The position numbers and the translations under genes are program-made. The notes under the pieces were generated by a model. The model saw only the letters and a program-made list of their open reading frames with translations, had not been told where the DNA came from and did no database searches. A DNA stretch of 64,000 nucleotides, taken from the NCBI GenBank assembly GCA_938045585.1, contig CALIAU010000007.1, positions 62,001-126,000 of the forward strand, given 5' to 3'. Of the stretch, positions 1-9,328 are shown one piece after another. Origin of the DNA: an uncultured Saprospiraceae bacterium (GTDB lineage: Bacteria; Bacteroidota; Bacteroidia; Chitinophagales; Saprospiraceae). Position 1 is the stretch's first letter, and every line of letters begins with the position of its first letter.

Positions 1-41
1 TTCTTTTTTAAAAAGGGAGGATTACATAGTCATCTAATACT

Positions 42-1598
42 TCACTTTATTTTAAATATTCCCACCACAGGGCTACCCTGCACATAAACTATATGCAAAG
101 GCTCTGCATACATTCCCGTCTTGTTCAAAAACCCTTCGATGTGTTCTTTGCGGCGGAAGTTATCTATAAAGTAGTCTGCTTTTTCTCGATCCCACACAAA
201 TTCTAATCGCTCTTTATCAGGATGTAGCATCATATAATTACACCAGGCAGGAAAGTCATAGGCAAAGACTTTTGACTGTCTGTCTTGAGGAAGAATTTCT
301 AATAGCTTCTCCATTCCTGCTAGAGTGCTCAGACCCCAATAATCCTGTTCAAATCGTTCTAGAGTTTCTCCCGCAATAGGGTTAAAGTAAACATGTTGTT
401 GCGGGTGCATGCGTATAACTTGAAAGAGGTTAATCGCTATGCCTATAGAGGCTGCAATAAGAATAGCTTTTCTTCTTCTAGGAAAAAATTGAATAAATTT
501 GTTTAAGGCAAAGACTGATAGATAAGTCAAGCCTGCATGGATAAAAAACAAATGTCTCCATCCGCCATATACCACAGAGTTAAAGACTACAATCGCAATT
601 AGTGGGCCTAGGGTGGCAGCCAGAGTAATCCCGTCCAGTGTGATGGTATATTCTTCAAACCATCTACGATAGTTCTTAATAAGTTGTATTACAATTAGAA
701 CAAGGCCAGTTAGGATACAAATTAAAAATATGATAGGCGTTGTAATAAGAATCCAGGAAGGAATGTAATGCCAGGGCAATTCAAAAGAAGAGATATAAGA
801 CCCCCAATATAAAAGTTCTCCTTTCCAAGGATACTGTGAAAACAGACTAAAGGTTTCTTTTAGATTTGCAAGCGTGTTTGTCCAAAGCAAAGGCCAAATT
901 AAAAACAGAAAGACAAGGGTTTCTATCAGATACAAGACCATCCATTTGATGTTTTTAACAAAGGTCTTTCTATATAAGAATAATGTAGCGAATGTAATTA
1001 CAACGAACAACAAGCCTAATATACGTGCATTCAACATGAGTGCAGAACTGAGGGACAGGAGCAAGAGATTTTTATGATTGGATTTTATCAAAAACCTAGA
1101 CAAGGCATACAAAGCGATAACAAAGAAGCTTAAAAAGATGGTGTCTTTGGGGTTAAAAAAAGAATGAGCAAAAATTCTTGGCGTCGTTGTATACATGATG
1201 AGACCAATTAGACTCAAGCTAAGACTAAACCGTGTTATTAAGAGCAGGTAAAAACAAAGGGCACTCAGAAAAAATATACAGAAGCCAAGATAATGTCGGG
1301 TATGTATTTTTTGATAGAATTTTTCCCTATTTAAAATGGTATCAATTCCAATGGCAACTAATTGAAAGAACGTACCATAATATTTTTGTTCGTAGTCTTG
1401 TAGTTCAACAAGAGATTTATCGCGTTCCAACTTTGGGCAATCAAGATTAAATTGTTTGCAGATTTCTTTGGCTGAAATTTTCCCATGTTTCATCTGCTGG
1501 TCTTCGTCCCAGGAACATCCATAGTCTTGAACGATAGAAATTCCCATTATAAAGAATAGGCTTAAAAAAAGATAGGCTATATGTTTGGACCAGTCCAT
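42..1598 (-). CDS. GT-C-type membrane glycosyltransferase (dolichyl-P-mannose transferase-like)
   Basis: A 518-residue polytopic membrane protein with a dozen or so hydrophobic segments. The first membrane helix (about residues 7-24) is followed by an extracytoplasmic loop with an acidic pair, D31-E32 in GCSWDEDQQ, the usual position of the metal/substrate acidic motif in GT-C enzymes. A second signature, PRIFAHSFFNPKDT (about residues 140-153), recurs in GT39/ArnT-like proteins of Bacteroidota. Family knowledge: such enzymes move a sugar from a polyprenyl-phosphate donor to a lipid or protein on the outer face of the inner membrane. Donor and acceptor cannot be told. It stands alone, with repeat-derived DNA upstream. 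Confidence 0.7.
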   Translation of the reverse strand: MDWSKHIAYLFLSLFFIMGISIVQDYGCSWDEDQQMKHGKISAKEICKQFNLDCPKLERDKSLVELQDYEQKYYGTFFQLVAIGIDTILNREKFYQKIHTRHYLGFCIFFLSALCFYLLLITRFSLSLSLIGLIMYTTTPRIFAHSFFNPKDTIFLSFFVIALYALSRFLIKSNHKNLLLLSLSSALMLNARILGLLFVVITFATLFLYRKTFVKNIKWMVLYLIETLVFLFLIWPLLWTNTLANLKETFSLFSQYPWKGELLYWGSYISSFELPWHYIPSWILITTPIIFLICILTGLVLIVIQLIKNYRRWFEEYTITLDGITLAATLGPLIAIVVFNSVVYGGWRHLFFIHAGLTYLSVFALNKFIQFFPRRRKAILIAASIGIAINLFQVIRMHPQQHVYFNPIAGETLERFEQDYWGLSTLAGMEKLLEILPQDRQSKVFAYDFPAWCNYMMLHPDKERLEFVWDREKADYFIDNFRRKEHIEGFLNKTGMYAEPLHIVYVQGSPVVGIFKIK

Positions 1599-1630
1599 CG
1601 GGATTAAGGTAAATAAATTCTTACGGTTTC

Positions 1631-1681
1631 CCTCGCGTGAGGGGTCTGCCTGCGTTCCTTGGCAGGCAGGCCCCTTTTTTT
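1631..1681. repeat. Remnant of the intergenic structured repeat, with strong hairpin
   Basis: CCTCGCGTGAGGGGT at the left edge is the reverse complement of the ACCCCTCACGCG end of the repeat at 18808-18905. Next comes a 13-bp stem (1641-1653 with 1662-1674, one G-T pair) closed by the loop GTTCCTTG and followed by seven T. The CTGCCTGCGTTCCTTGG segment recurs inside the repeat at 42983-43151. On the + strand it looks like an intrinsic terminator, but no + strand gene precedes it. Confidence 0.55.
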
Positions 1682-1756
1682 AAAGGGGACACGCTCAAGG
1701 GATGCAAAACAAGTATGACTATATAAGGAGCACATTTATATCCTTACTAAGGCACA

Positions 1757-1788
1757 TAAAAAAAGGGACGCAATTTGCATTACGTCCC
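1757..1788 (-). terminator. Intrinsic terminator of the Omp28-type gene
   Basis: Read on the minus strand, GGGACG pairs with CGTCCC (83-88 and 65-70 of the 1700s), with two further A-T pairs inside, followed directly by a run of T. It lies 20 bp past the stop codon of the gene at 1808-3811. Confidence 0.75.
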
Positions 1789-1807
1789 CATATCTTGATC
1801 ACAATGA

Positions 1808-3811
1808 TTAGTGTAAAATTGAAATCTTCTTCGTTGTGAATTTATTGTCAACATAGATATTCATATAATAAATACCATTTGCAAGACTAGAACCATCAAA
1901 CGGGAATACCATTTTTCCTGATTGCGTGCCATAATTCTTGCTCGCTACCACCTTACCCATAGCGTCCAAAACTTGAATCTGTACTTCTGCTGGCTTATCT
2001 AAGTTAAGCTCCACATTTGTGCTATTAGAGAATGGGTTTGGATATACTTCCGTGTTTTCTGAAATTACAGGATCCTGTGTGCTACTTGCAATAAATCCTC
2101 TTGCAATCGCATCGTCTAAGGTAGTGTAATCTGCATTATCAACAACACCTACTGGTGCAATTAATACAGGTACTAGGTTTATATGATCTACATTATACTC
2201 CTCTGGAACTGTGTAGGAGAAGTAAAACGTTTTGTCACCTCCTTCAGGAATATCAAAGTCTTGAACAGAAACTCCATTATAACCACCGAGTAAGGCTCTT
2301 GAAACAAACTCATATACCATTTCTTCTGCTGGAACAGGATCGGCAAGGGTTTCATAACCACCCATAATTCCATTGGCACCGCCTGCGTAAAAATTTCTTT
2401 GCGCATACGCTGCTCCTGTACCTCTTACCTCGTCTTCCGTTACAATAACCCCTAGGTTATATCCAAAGAATGATCCTGTAGGGAAAATTACCGTTACGGA
2501 TACATCCATTTCTCTTGTGTCTTCATTAAACTGAGCACCTGTCTCCATTGTAGCATACGGCTCTACTGTAAGACCTGCTAAAATAGGTTCTTCAATTGCG
2601 GATGGGTCAATAGCTGTTGCATTACGCATAACTCTTGCTCCAGGATATCCTGTTAGTCCTATAGAAACATCATGCTCAGGTACTGTCATGATATCTCCAT
2701 TATGTACTGCAACTGGTGCAAAGTGGTCAGGATATTTCTCTGCCATCGCTCGCATAAACACATCTCCTCTAGGGCACCATCCACACCAGGTTCCTGTCCC
2801 TTCTTCTACAAGAATACGCTTTCCTGGTCTAGGTGTAATTACAGTGAAAAATGAATTCAGTACATCGTTACATGCTAGATCATCGTTCATCATTCCATTG
2901 ACATTAGATAGACGAACCTGGCCTGTACTTTTATCTTCACTGAATGTATAAGGAACATCCATGATTACTTCCATATTCTCTCCTGGCGCAATAGACACAT
3001 CTGTGAAACTTTGGCTTTCCATTGCTGTGCCATCCGTATAACTAATATCAAAAGAAGTAATATCTTCTGTTCCATTATTTACAACAAATGCACTTACATT
3101 AGATTGGCCTCCTGAAAGAGCAGCAGTACCAAATCCTAGTCCTGCAAGTCCTGCATCAAACATAGGAGCTGGCCCTGGAATGATAGAATACTTTGTAAAT
3201 ATGTCGTCTACGTAAAAATTACTATCCCCTAAAGGAAATAAATCCAAGGAAGCTAAAAAGTTATCTGTTGCAGCGTAGGAACCTACGCACTCGCCATTTA
3301 TTTTAAAATCCCAAATGTTATTCGAGAGGTTTACATCTATTTCGAAATCAAACCATTCTCCAATTGGATAAGATGATCTAATCTGAATGAATGACACATC
3401 GTCAATTTGGAATGCGCCCAAGGCAGTAAAGTTAGCATTCATCGTCCATGTTACTCCTGGATTGACCTCTCCTTGGAAATTTAAGTAGGCTGAATTGCCT
3501 GGTTCTACATACATCGCCATGCTGATTGTAAACTGGCCTGCAGTCCTTTTTCCTCCAAATGGAAGAATGATATCTGCTGGTCCTCCCGCTCCCGAGCCTA
3601 CAAAATGTAATGAATTCGTTCCGCTGTTTGCTCTTGTATCAACAACAGCAACATCATCTGCAGAGCCACCTGACCAAGTCTCCCAATCGTCTGAAGAAGC
3701 AGCCAATAAATCACCTGCTGTATAGTCTTCAAAATCATCCTGGAAGATTTGAGCATTTAGCGCCGAAACCAGACAAATACTAAAGAAAATTAAAAGTAAA
3801 TTTTTCATCAT
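1808..3811 (-). CDS. T9SS-secreted Omp28-related protein
   Basis: 667 residues. A signal peptide ends at about residue 20 (ALNAQ). Residues about 25-210 look like a concanavalin-type beta-sandwich, followed by a CARDB/Ig-like stretch (about 220-325). Around residues 335-480 is an Omp28-like, thioredoxin-related domain with a CxxC in GTWCGWCPRG (about 340-346) and a later GYPGARVMRN. The last 85 residues are a type A T9SS sorting domain, with VYPNPFSNSTNVEL, a GKVV turn and a basic end (TTKKISILH). Inference: exported across the outer membrane and anchored or released; the CGWC pair could be redox-active. A single-gene transcript with its own terminator. Confidence 0.82.
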   Translation of the reverse strand: MMKNLLLIFFSICLVSALNAQIFQDDFEDYTAGDLLAASSDDWETWSGGSADDVAVVDTRANSGTNSLHFVGSGAGGPADIILPFGGKRTAGQFTISMAMYVEPGNSAYLNFQGEVNPGVTWTMNANFTALGAFQIDDVSFIQIRSSYPIGEWFDFEIDVNLSNNIWDFKINGECVGSYAATDNFLASLDLFPLGDSNFYVDDIFTKYSIIPGPAPMFDAGLAGLGFGTAALSGGQSNVSAFVVNNGTEDITSFDISYTDGTAMESQSFTDVSIAPGENMEVIMDVPYTFSEDKSTGQVRLSNVNGMMNDDLACNDVLNSFFTVITPRPGKRILVEEGTGTWCGWCPRGDVFMRAMAEKYPDHFAPVAVHNGDIMTVPEHDVSIGLTGYPGARVMRNATAIDPSAIEEPILAGLTVEPYATMETGAQFNEDTREMDVSVTVIFPTGSFFGYNLGVIVTEDEVRGTGAAYAQRNFYAGGANGIMGGYETLADPVPAEEMVYEFVSRALLGGYNGVSVQDFDIPEGGDKTFYFSYTVPEEYNVDHINLVPVLIAPVGVVDNADYTTLDDAIARGFIASSTQDPVISENTEVYPNPFSNSTNVELNLDKPAEVQIQVLDAMGKVVASKNYGTQSGKMVFPFDGSSLANGIYYMNIYVDNKFTTKKISILH

Positions 3812-3923
3812 ATTAGGTTTTTTTATTTGTGTTCAAATATTGGTATCGGAATATACACTTTATACCTGTGTTTTTCGAATGACTTATCTAAAAATTAAAA
3901 ATGCTGTCGTAAGCAATTACTGG

Positions 3924-5549
3924 CTAGAGGGCGTAGAGTAGTATAAATAGAATTTGGGCAATTACAATCTTGGATATCAAAGCAATCGGAAACATCATGG
4001 TATAACCAAATAGAGGGATTTGACTACCAGATCTGGAAAGTGCAAAGTCTAAAATGGCAGGTTGATTAGAAACAATCCCCATCAGCAGTGAAAATGGAAT
4101 CTTTATAATCTTATACCCAATTAAGAGGGTGAGTACTGCAGAAAGTATACTTATGATACAACTTGCAACGAAAAATAAGATACCCTCACTGCTAAAACTT
4201 TCTACAAAGGCATTTCCAGAGGTAATACCCACGCAGCTTAATAATAGGATTAATCCAATTTGTTGGAGTGTAACATTGGAACTATAGGGTAAGAGCCATA
4301 CAACTGGGCCTGTACGACGTAATGCTCCTAATATCAAGCCAACTATCAACGGTCCTCCTGCATTCCCTAACTTAAAGCTAAAATTTGCTCCTAAAGGAAT
4401 TTCAAAAGAACCAAGGAGTAAGCCGAGGCCAATCCCTAATCCAAAAGAAAATAAATTGACCTTACTACTTTGTGTATACGAATCTCCAAAATAATCAGAG
4501 AGCGCTTTTAAATCTTTTCTTCTTGCCACAAATCGAATACGATCTCCCATTTCCAATACTGTATTATCCTTGGCAAGCATATCAATATCGCCTCTTCTGA
4601 TACGTGTAATGAGTGCATTAAATTTTTTATCTAACCCTAATGAGGCAATTGTTTTCCCAACTACATGTGGCTTAGACACAAAAATTCTACGTGAGTCATA
4701 TTTGTGTCGATAGTAAGAAAGGCTCTTCTTTGCTTTTTTACCTAAAAAATCTGCAACCCGCTTCAATTCTTCTTTTTCGCCAACAGCTACAATCAAATCC
4801 CCTTGTTCCAGTGTCATATCATAGTTAGACAAACTTATGTCTCCTTTCTTATCAATCCTTCCAAATACAACATTCCATTTTTGTTCTTTGAACAAGTCTC
4901 GTATCTGTTTACCACGCACTTCCTCGTTAGTCACTTCAATCGTATAACTGCTCAAGTCTTCTCCTACTGGATAATCATTCCTTAAACTATAGGCTTCTGC
5001 TTTATAGTCAATCTTAAGAAGTTTTTCCATCATAAGAATCCCTAGTATGCCTCCTAAGACACCCATCGGATAAGAATAGGAATAGCCTACTACTAAGTTT
5101 TTAGTAAGTGACTCGTCTAGATTATTCCCTTGCACGTAGTCTATTACTCCTGCTAGTGCTGGTGTATTCGTGGTACTTCCTGCATAGATTCCAGTTATCG
5201 TCGCTGCATCAAATCCAAAAGCAAAGGCAAGCCCTATCGCAATAAGACCGCTCAGTATCAACATGGCTAGTAGAAAGAAAAAATCACGGAGTCCATTCTT
5301 CTTATACGATTTAAAGAATGCTGCTCCTGAACTTAAACCAATAGAGTAAACGAATAAAACAAGCCCTAATGAAAACACAACATCCGGGATGTGGAGATCC
5401 TTATCTATAGCGCCAATTGCTAGACCTACAAAAAGTACAGCCGCTACACCAAGGCTGCTCCCTTTATACTTGACGTTACCTAACAAGTAGCCTAGAGAAG
5501 CAACAATAAAGAGTAGTAATAATGGATTTTCTTTTAATAGTTCTACCAA
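3924..5549 (-). CDS. AAE-family putative transporter with two RCK_C (TrkA-C) domains
   Basis: 541 residues with the architecture of the aspartate:alanine exchanger family (YidE/YbjL/AspT-like): about five membrane helices at residues 1-165, a cytoplasmic centre with two TrkA-C/RCK_C domains (about 205-285 and 290-375), then about five more helices to the end. Length fits YidE-type members. The conserved GIYAGSTTNTPALAGV and GIVSNQPAILDFA segments occupy matching places in the two membrane halves, which suggests the family's internal duplication. The substrate is unknown; RCK_C domains usually bind small ligands or nucleotides. The start is 3 bases past the thrS stop codon, so it is almost certainly cotranscribed with thrS. 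Confidence 0.82.
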   Translation of the reverse strand: MVELLKENPLLLLFIVASLGYLLGNVKYKGSSLGVAAVLFVGLAIGAIDKDLHIPDVVFSLGLVLFVYSIGLSSGAAFFKSYKKNGLRDFFFLLAMLILSGLIAIGLAFAFGFDAATITGIYAGSTTNTPALAGVIDYVQGNNLDESLTKNLVVGYSYSYPMGVLGGILGILMMEKLLKIDYKAEAYSLRNDYPVGEDLSSYTIEVTNEEVRGKQIRDLFKEQKWNVVFGRIDKKGDISLSNYDMTLEQGDLIVAVGEKEELKRVADFLGKKAKKSLSYYRHKYDSRRIFVSKPHVVGKTIASLGLDKKFNALITRIRRGDIDMLAKDNTVLEMGDRIRFVARRKDLKALSDYFGDSYTQSSKVNLFSFGLGIGLGLLLGSFEIPLGANFSFKLGNAGGPLIVGLILGALRRTGPVVWLLPYSSNVTLQQIGLILLLSCVGITSGNAFVESFSSEGILFFVASCIISILSAVLTLLIGYKIIKIPFSLLMGIVSNQPAILDFALSRSGSQIPLFGYTMMFPIALISKIVIAQILFILLYAL

Positions 5550-5552
5550 ACC

Positions 5553-7487
5553 TTATAACAGCGTTTTTATATGATCAGCAAATTCTGATATCGACATAGC
5601 ACCCTGATCACCCTGTCCTTGATCTCCTTCGCCCTGACGTCTCACCGAAATATTTTTTGCCTCCATCTCCTTTTCTCCAATAATAAGGAGGTAAGGAATT
5701 TTCTTCAATTCGTTGTCTCTAATTTTCTTTCCTATAGACTCTGTACGATCATCAATAAATCCTCTTATGTCATGTTGCGCTAAGGCTTGCTTTACCTCGT
5801 TTGAGTAGTCTAAAAACTTGTCTGACACAGGTAATATAACATACTGTTCTGGTGTTAACCAAAGTGGAAATCTTCCTGCAGTATGTTCTATCAAAATACT
5901 CATGAATCGTTCCATTGATCCAAAGGGCGCTCTATGAATCATCACTGGTCTGTGCGCTTGGTTATCAGATCCAATGTATTCTAACTCAAAACGCTCTGGT
6001 AAATTATAGTCAACTTGAATTGTACCTAGCTGCCACTTTCTCCCTAAGGCATCTTTTATCATGAAATCCAACTTAGGACCATAAAAGGCAGCCTCACCAT
6101 ATTCGGTTACTGTCTCCATGTCCACCTCACTAGTTGCTTCAATGATTGCCCTTTCTGCCTTTTCCCAATTCTCGTCTGAACCAATATATTTTTCCTTATT
6201 ATCTGGATCTCTTAGGGAAATCTGTGCAGTAAATTTCTCAAAACCCATTTTTTTAAGCACATAGGTTGTTAGCTCTAACGTTTCAAGAAATTGGGCTTTT
6301 ACCTGATCGGGCGTACAGAATATATGGGCATCATCTTGGGTAAATCCACGTACACGCGAAAGACCATGCAGCTCCCCACTTTGCTCATACCTATATACAG
6401 TTCCAAATTCTCCAATCCTAAGTGGCAGTTCTTTATACGACCTGGGACGAACACCATAAATCTCACAGTGGTGTGGACAGTTCATTGGTTTTAATAAAAA
6501 CTCTTCATCTTCTCTTGGTGTTTTGATAGGCTGGAAAGAATCTTCACCGTACTTTTCATAGTGGCCAGACGTTACATACAACTTCTTATTGGCTATATGT
6601 GGCGTCACTACCATTTGGTAACCACGTTTTTCTTGTTCGTTTCTAAGAAAACTTTGTAGGCGCTCTCGAATTGCGGTGCCTTTGGGCAACCAAAGCGGAA
6701 GCCCTGAGCCTACCTTATCAGAAAACATAAACAACTCCATCTCCTTCCCTAACTTTCTATGGTCTCTCTTTTTTGCTTCTTCTACAAGTGCGAGATATTC
6801 TGTTAATTCCTTTTGCTTTGGAAAAGTAATGCCATAGACTCTGGTCATCATCTTATTCTTCTCATCGCCTCTCCAATAGGCTCCAGCTAAGCTAGTCAGT
6901 TTGACAGCCTTAATAGGAGCAGTACTTGGCATATGTGGTCCTCTACATAGATCTGTAAAATTTCCTTGCGTGTAGAAGCTAATACTTCCATCTTCTAAAT
7001 CATTTATCAGCTCCAGTTTATATTCATCATTCTTGTCCTGAAAATATTTTAATGCGTCTGCCTTGCTTACTTCCTTACGTACAAATTCGTTTTTCTCTCG
7101 GGCAAGTTCAATCATCTTTTTCTCAATCGCCGGTAGGTCTTCTGGAGTCAATACCCTGTCTCCTGTATCCACATCATAATAGAAACCATTTTCAATCGCG
7201 GGCCCTATTCCAAACTTAGTCCCAGGATACAGAGCTTCCATAGCTTCTGCAAACAGATGCGCAGAAGAATGCCAAAAGGTAGCTTTTCCATCCTCATCTC
7301 TAAACGTGTGTAAGGTAAGATCTACGTCTTTTTCTATTGGTCGGGTCGCATCCCAAACTTCTCCGTTTACGGTAGCAGAAAGAACATTCCTTGCTAATCC
7401 TTCACTAATTGATTTTGCCACGTCCATGGCTGTCGTGCCTTTGGGATATTCTCTTTTTGCACCATCGGGTAAACTTACTGTAATCAT
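5553..7487 (-). CDS. thrS: Threonine--tRNA ligase
   Basis: Class II synthetase that charges tRNA-Thr. From the chosen ATG it has 644 residues: TGS domain (1-60), editing domain with H73 and H77 in HSSAHLF (numbering as I recall for E. coli ThrRS) and the CRGPHMPST segment, catalytic core with [10 protein letters not shown] (zinc Cys and His), and an anticodon-binding domain from about 540. The frame is open 19 codons further upstream (to 7544), but that extension would encode an intrinsic-terminator hairpin and spoil the family N-terminus. The ATG at 7487 is preceded by AAAGGAAG, a good ribosome binding site. Cotranscribed with the downstream transporter gene. An infC gene, a frequent neighbour, is absent here. 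Confidence 0.97.
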   Translation of the reverse strand: MITVSLPDGAKREYPKGTTAMDVAKSISEGLARNVLSATVNGEVWDATRPIEKDVDLTLHTFRDEDGKATFWHSSAHLFAEAMEALYPGTKFGIGPAIENGFYYDVDTGDRVLTPEDLPAIEKKMIELAREKNEFVRKEVSKADALKYFQDKNDEYKLELINDLEDGSISFYTQGNFTDLCRGPHMPSTAPIKAVKLTSLAGAYWRGDEKNKMMTRVYGITFPKQKELTEYLALVEEAKKRDHRKLGKEMELFMFSDKVGSGLPLWLPKGTAIRERLQSFLRNEQEKRGYQMVVTPHIANKKLYVTSGHYEKYGEDSFQPIKTPREDEEFLLKPMNCPHHCEIYGVRPRSYKELPLRIGEFGTVYRYEQSGELHGLSRVRGFTQDDAHIFCTPDQVKAQFLETLELTTYVLKKMGFEKFTAQISLRDPDNKEKYIGSDENWEKAERAIIEATSEVDMETVTEYGEAAFYGPKLDFMIKDALGRKWQLGTIQVDYNLPERFELEYIGSDNQAHRPVMIHRAPFGSMERFMSILIEHTAGRFPLWLTPEQYVILPVSDKFLDYSNEVKQALAQHDIRGFIDDRTESIGKKIRDNELKKIPYLLIIGEKEMEAKNISVRRQGEGDQGQGDQGAMSISEFADHIKTLL

Positions 7488-7506
7488 ATGCTTCCTTTCT
7501 CTTACA

Positions 7507-7539
7507 TTAATTAAAAAAGAAAACCGGCTATCTGCCGGT
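7507..7539 (-). terminator. Terminator or attenuator hairpin in the thrS leader
   Basis: On the minus strand ACCGGC-AGATA-GCCGGT forms a perfect 6-bp GC-rich stem with a 5-nt loop, followed by TTTCTTTTTT. It lies between the SRPBCC stop codon (7553) and the thrS start (7487), leaving about 20 bp between the T run and thrS. It can end the hemJ-SRPBCC transcript or act as an attenuator for thrS. Confidence 0.8.
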
Positions 7540-7552
7540 CTCAATATATTTT

Positions 7553-8569
7553 TTACTCAGCTAAATAGTATGTTATTTTGGTCAGCCACTTGGTCGGGTC
7601 CTTCTCGGTTCCAGGATCGGTGACATATTCCTCTACCATAGGTATGTCACTTAATAAGCCTTGGTCTTTTAAATATGCGTCGATTGCATAATGCGCTTTT
7701 GCTGACTTAGCAGAGTCTCCATAGTAATCTACTTGTACTGCATTTTTTGCAGGTATTGTCACCGTTGTATAACCATCTATCTTTGCCCCCTCTTTTACAG
7801 GGATTGCTGCTGCCATGTCTGTAGTACCGTTCTCTTCATCCCACTTATAAAAAAGCGCTGATTGGTTACCATCCATCATTAACCTTGCCTCACCAACCTT
7901 GTTCGCTAGTGTACCCAAATTTCTATTATAGAATTGTTGTATAGCATCCATATTCACTTCAGCCCTATTAATCACATAACTCATTTCTGGAATCTCTACT
8001 CTTTTAATCTTATAGCCATCATAAATGCCGTTTGCTCTTGGCTCAACTATCGTTCTCAAATTTCTAAGACTCTCATCGTAATTCTTTTTTATGCTGCCTT
8101 TGAAACCCATTAGCATCATCATTCCTCTTTGAAGAAAGGGAAAGTCTTTATCCCCTGACATACTCCAGGACACCTTTGTTTCCTTTCCATCTGGTACAAT
8201 ATTAAATTCACCATAAGAATAACCCTCCCATCCGTCAAAGGCAAGGCGCGTTTTCAAGCGCTTATTTTTTTCCATTTCTATAATTTCTTGGCTCCCCGCT
8301 CCTTGTTCGTCAGATGTCCATTTATTCAGTGCTCCCACGCCCATACTCTTGCCTGGATATGTAATTACCATACTCGTATCATTTCTAGCCCAAGAAGACC
8401 ATTTATCCCACTCCTTAAGATCCTGAATTAGATTAAAGACATGTGCTGGTTGTGCCTTCATAGACAATTCGCGCGTAACATTTACATTCTTAGGACCTAC
8501 TGCACATAGGATGCTGTAGATTACTCCTAATCCAAGTAAAACTATGAGTGGCCATTTAAGATATTTCAT
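7553..8569 (-). CDS. SRPBCC-GyrI-like two-domain protein, membrane-anchored
   Basis: 338 residues. An N-terminal hydrophobic anchor (about 5-24) precedes a START/SRPBCC domain (about 30-175) with the typical [14 protein letters not shown] start and the conserved [11 protein letters not shown] region. The second half (about 185-338) is a GyrI-like/AraC-effector-binding domain, from [15 protein letters not shown] to [13 protein letters not shown]. Both folds bind hydrophobic or amphipathic small molecules; the true ligand is unknown. It lies 21 bp downstream of hemJ on the same strand and is followed by a terminator, so the two probably form an operon. Confidence 0.8.
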   Translation of the reverse strand: MKYLKWPLIVLLGLGVIYSILCAVGPKNVNVTRELSMKAQPAHVFNLIQDLKEWDKWSSWARNDTSMVITYPGKSMGVGALNKWTSDEQGAGSQEIIEMEKNKRLKTRLAFDGWEGYSYGEFNIVPDGKETKVSWSMSGDKDFPFLQRGMMMLMGFKGSIKKNYDESLRNLRTIVEPRANGIYDGYKIKRVEIPEMSYVINRAEVNMDAIQQFYNRNLGTLANKVGEARLMMDGNQSALFYKWDEENGTTDMAAAIPVKEGAKIDGYTTVTIPAKNAVQVDYYGDSAKSAKAHYAIDAYLKDQGLLSDIPMVEEYVTDPGTEKDPTKWLTKITYYLAE

Positions 8570-8590
8570 ATTGTCTGTTTTGACGTTTTT

Positions 8591-9139
8591 CTAGTTACCC
8601 TTAGTCTCTCTGCTCTTCTTATACATTCTAGTTCCCAAAAATAAGAAAAAGCCCAATAAGAGTACAGCTCCAAAAACATAAAAGGCATTTGCTGAATTCT
8701 TAAATACTGCAAGAAGTACAATAGTTAACAGAAAGAGTGTAGGTATTTCATTCATTAATCGATATTGAAAGCTAGAATATTTGCTTTCTCCCCTTTCATG
8801 CGTCTTGATCATTTTTCCACAGGATCCAGTAAAACCAGATAATAATATGAGCAACAATAGTTTAATATGCATCCAATTACTTGCCACAAACCAATCTGTC
8901 CCATAGATATGAAGCATGCCTATTCCACAAATCCAAGTAACTATCATTGCTGGATTACAAATAATCTTGTACACTCTGTTTTGCATTATCAGCAATTGAT
9001 CACTTAAGATCCTCTTTTCTGGCTCTGACTTATCCTGTGCTTCCCTGTAATACACAAACATTCTTCCCAAATAGAAAAGACCTGCAAACCAGGATACAAA
9101 TCCCACGATATGTAGTGTTTTTAATACAGAAAAAATCAT
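8591..9139 (-). CDS. hemJ: HemJ-type protoporphyrinogen IX oxidase
   Basis: 182 residues, four to five membrane helices. The HemJ (UPF0093) signatures are present: LKTLHIVGFVSWFAGLFYL at the N-terminus with H10, NPAMIVTWICGIGML in the middle, WMHIKLLLLILL with K93, and ERGESKYSSFQYRLMNEIP near the end. H10 and K93 match the conserved His and Lys of the family. Family role: oxidation of protoporphyrinogen IX to protoporphyrin IX, the penultimate step of haem synthesis, in the inner membrane. After the Lys helix, many homologues have a GYH sequence; here it is SGFTG, so that His is missing. A HemD-like gene occurs at 22.1 kb but not in the same operon. Confidence 0.85.
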   Translation of the reverse strand: MIFSVLKTLHIVGFVSWFAGLFYLGRMFVYYREAQDKSEPEKRILSDQLLIMQNRVYKIICNPAMIVTWICGIGMLHIYGTDWFVASNWMHIKLLLLILLSGFTGSCGKMIKTHERGESKYSSFQYRLMNEIPTLFLLTIVLLAVFKNSANAFYVFGAVLLLGFFLFLGTRMYKKSRETKGN

Positions 9140-9328
9140 AATGCTATCATTATTTGATGCCTTCGTAAAGATCAGATTAATTCAGATCTATTTGTTGTTT
9201 ACTCTAGACAAATATTTATTTTGTTTATACACTGTACTTAGATAAGTATAAGTATTGCTCCAGACTAAAATTATTCTTACATTATAATAGCTTAATGCTA
9301 CTCTTTCTAATATGACTAAACCAATTGC

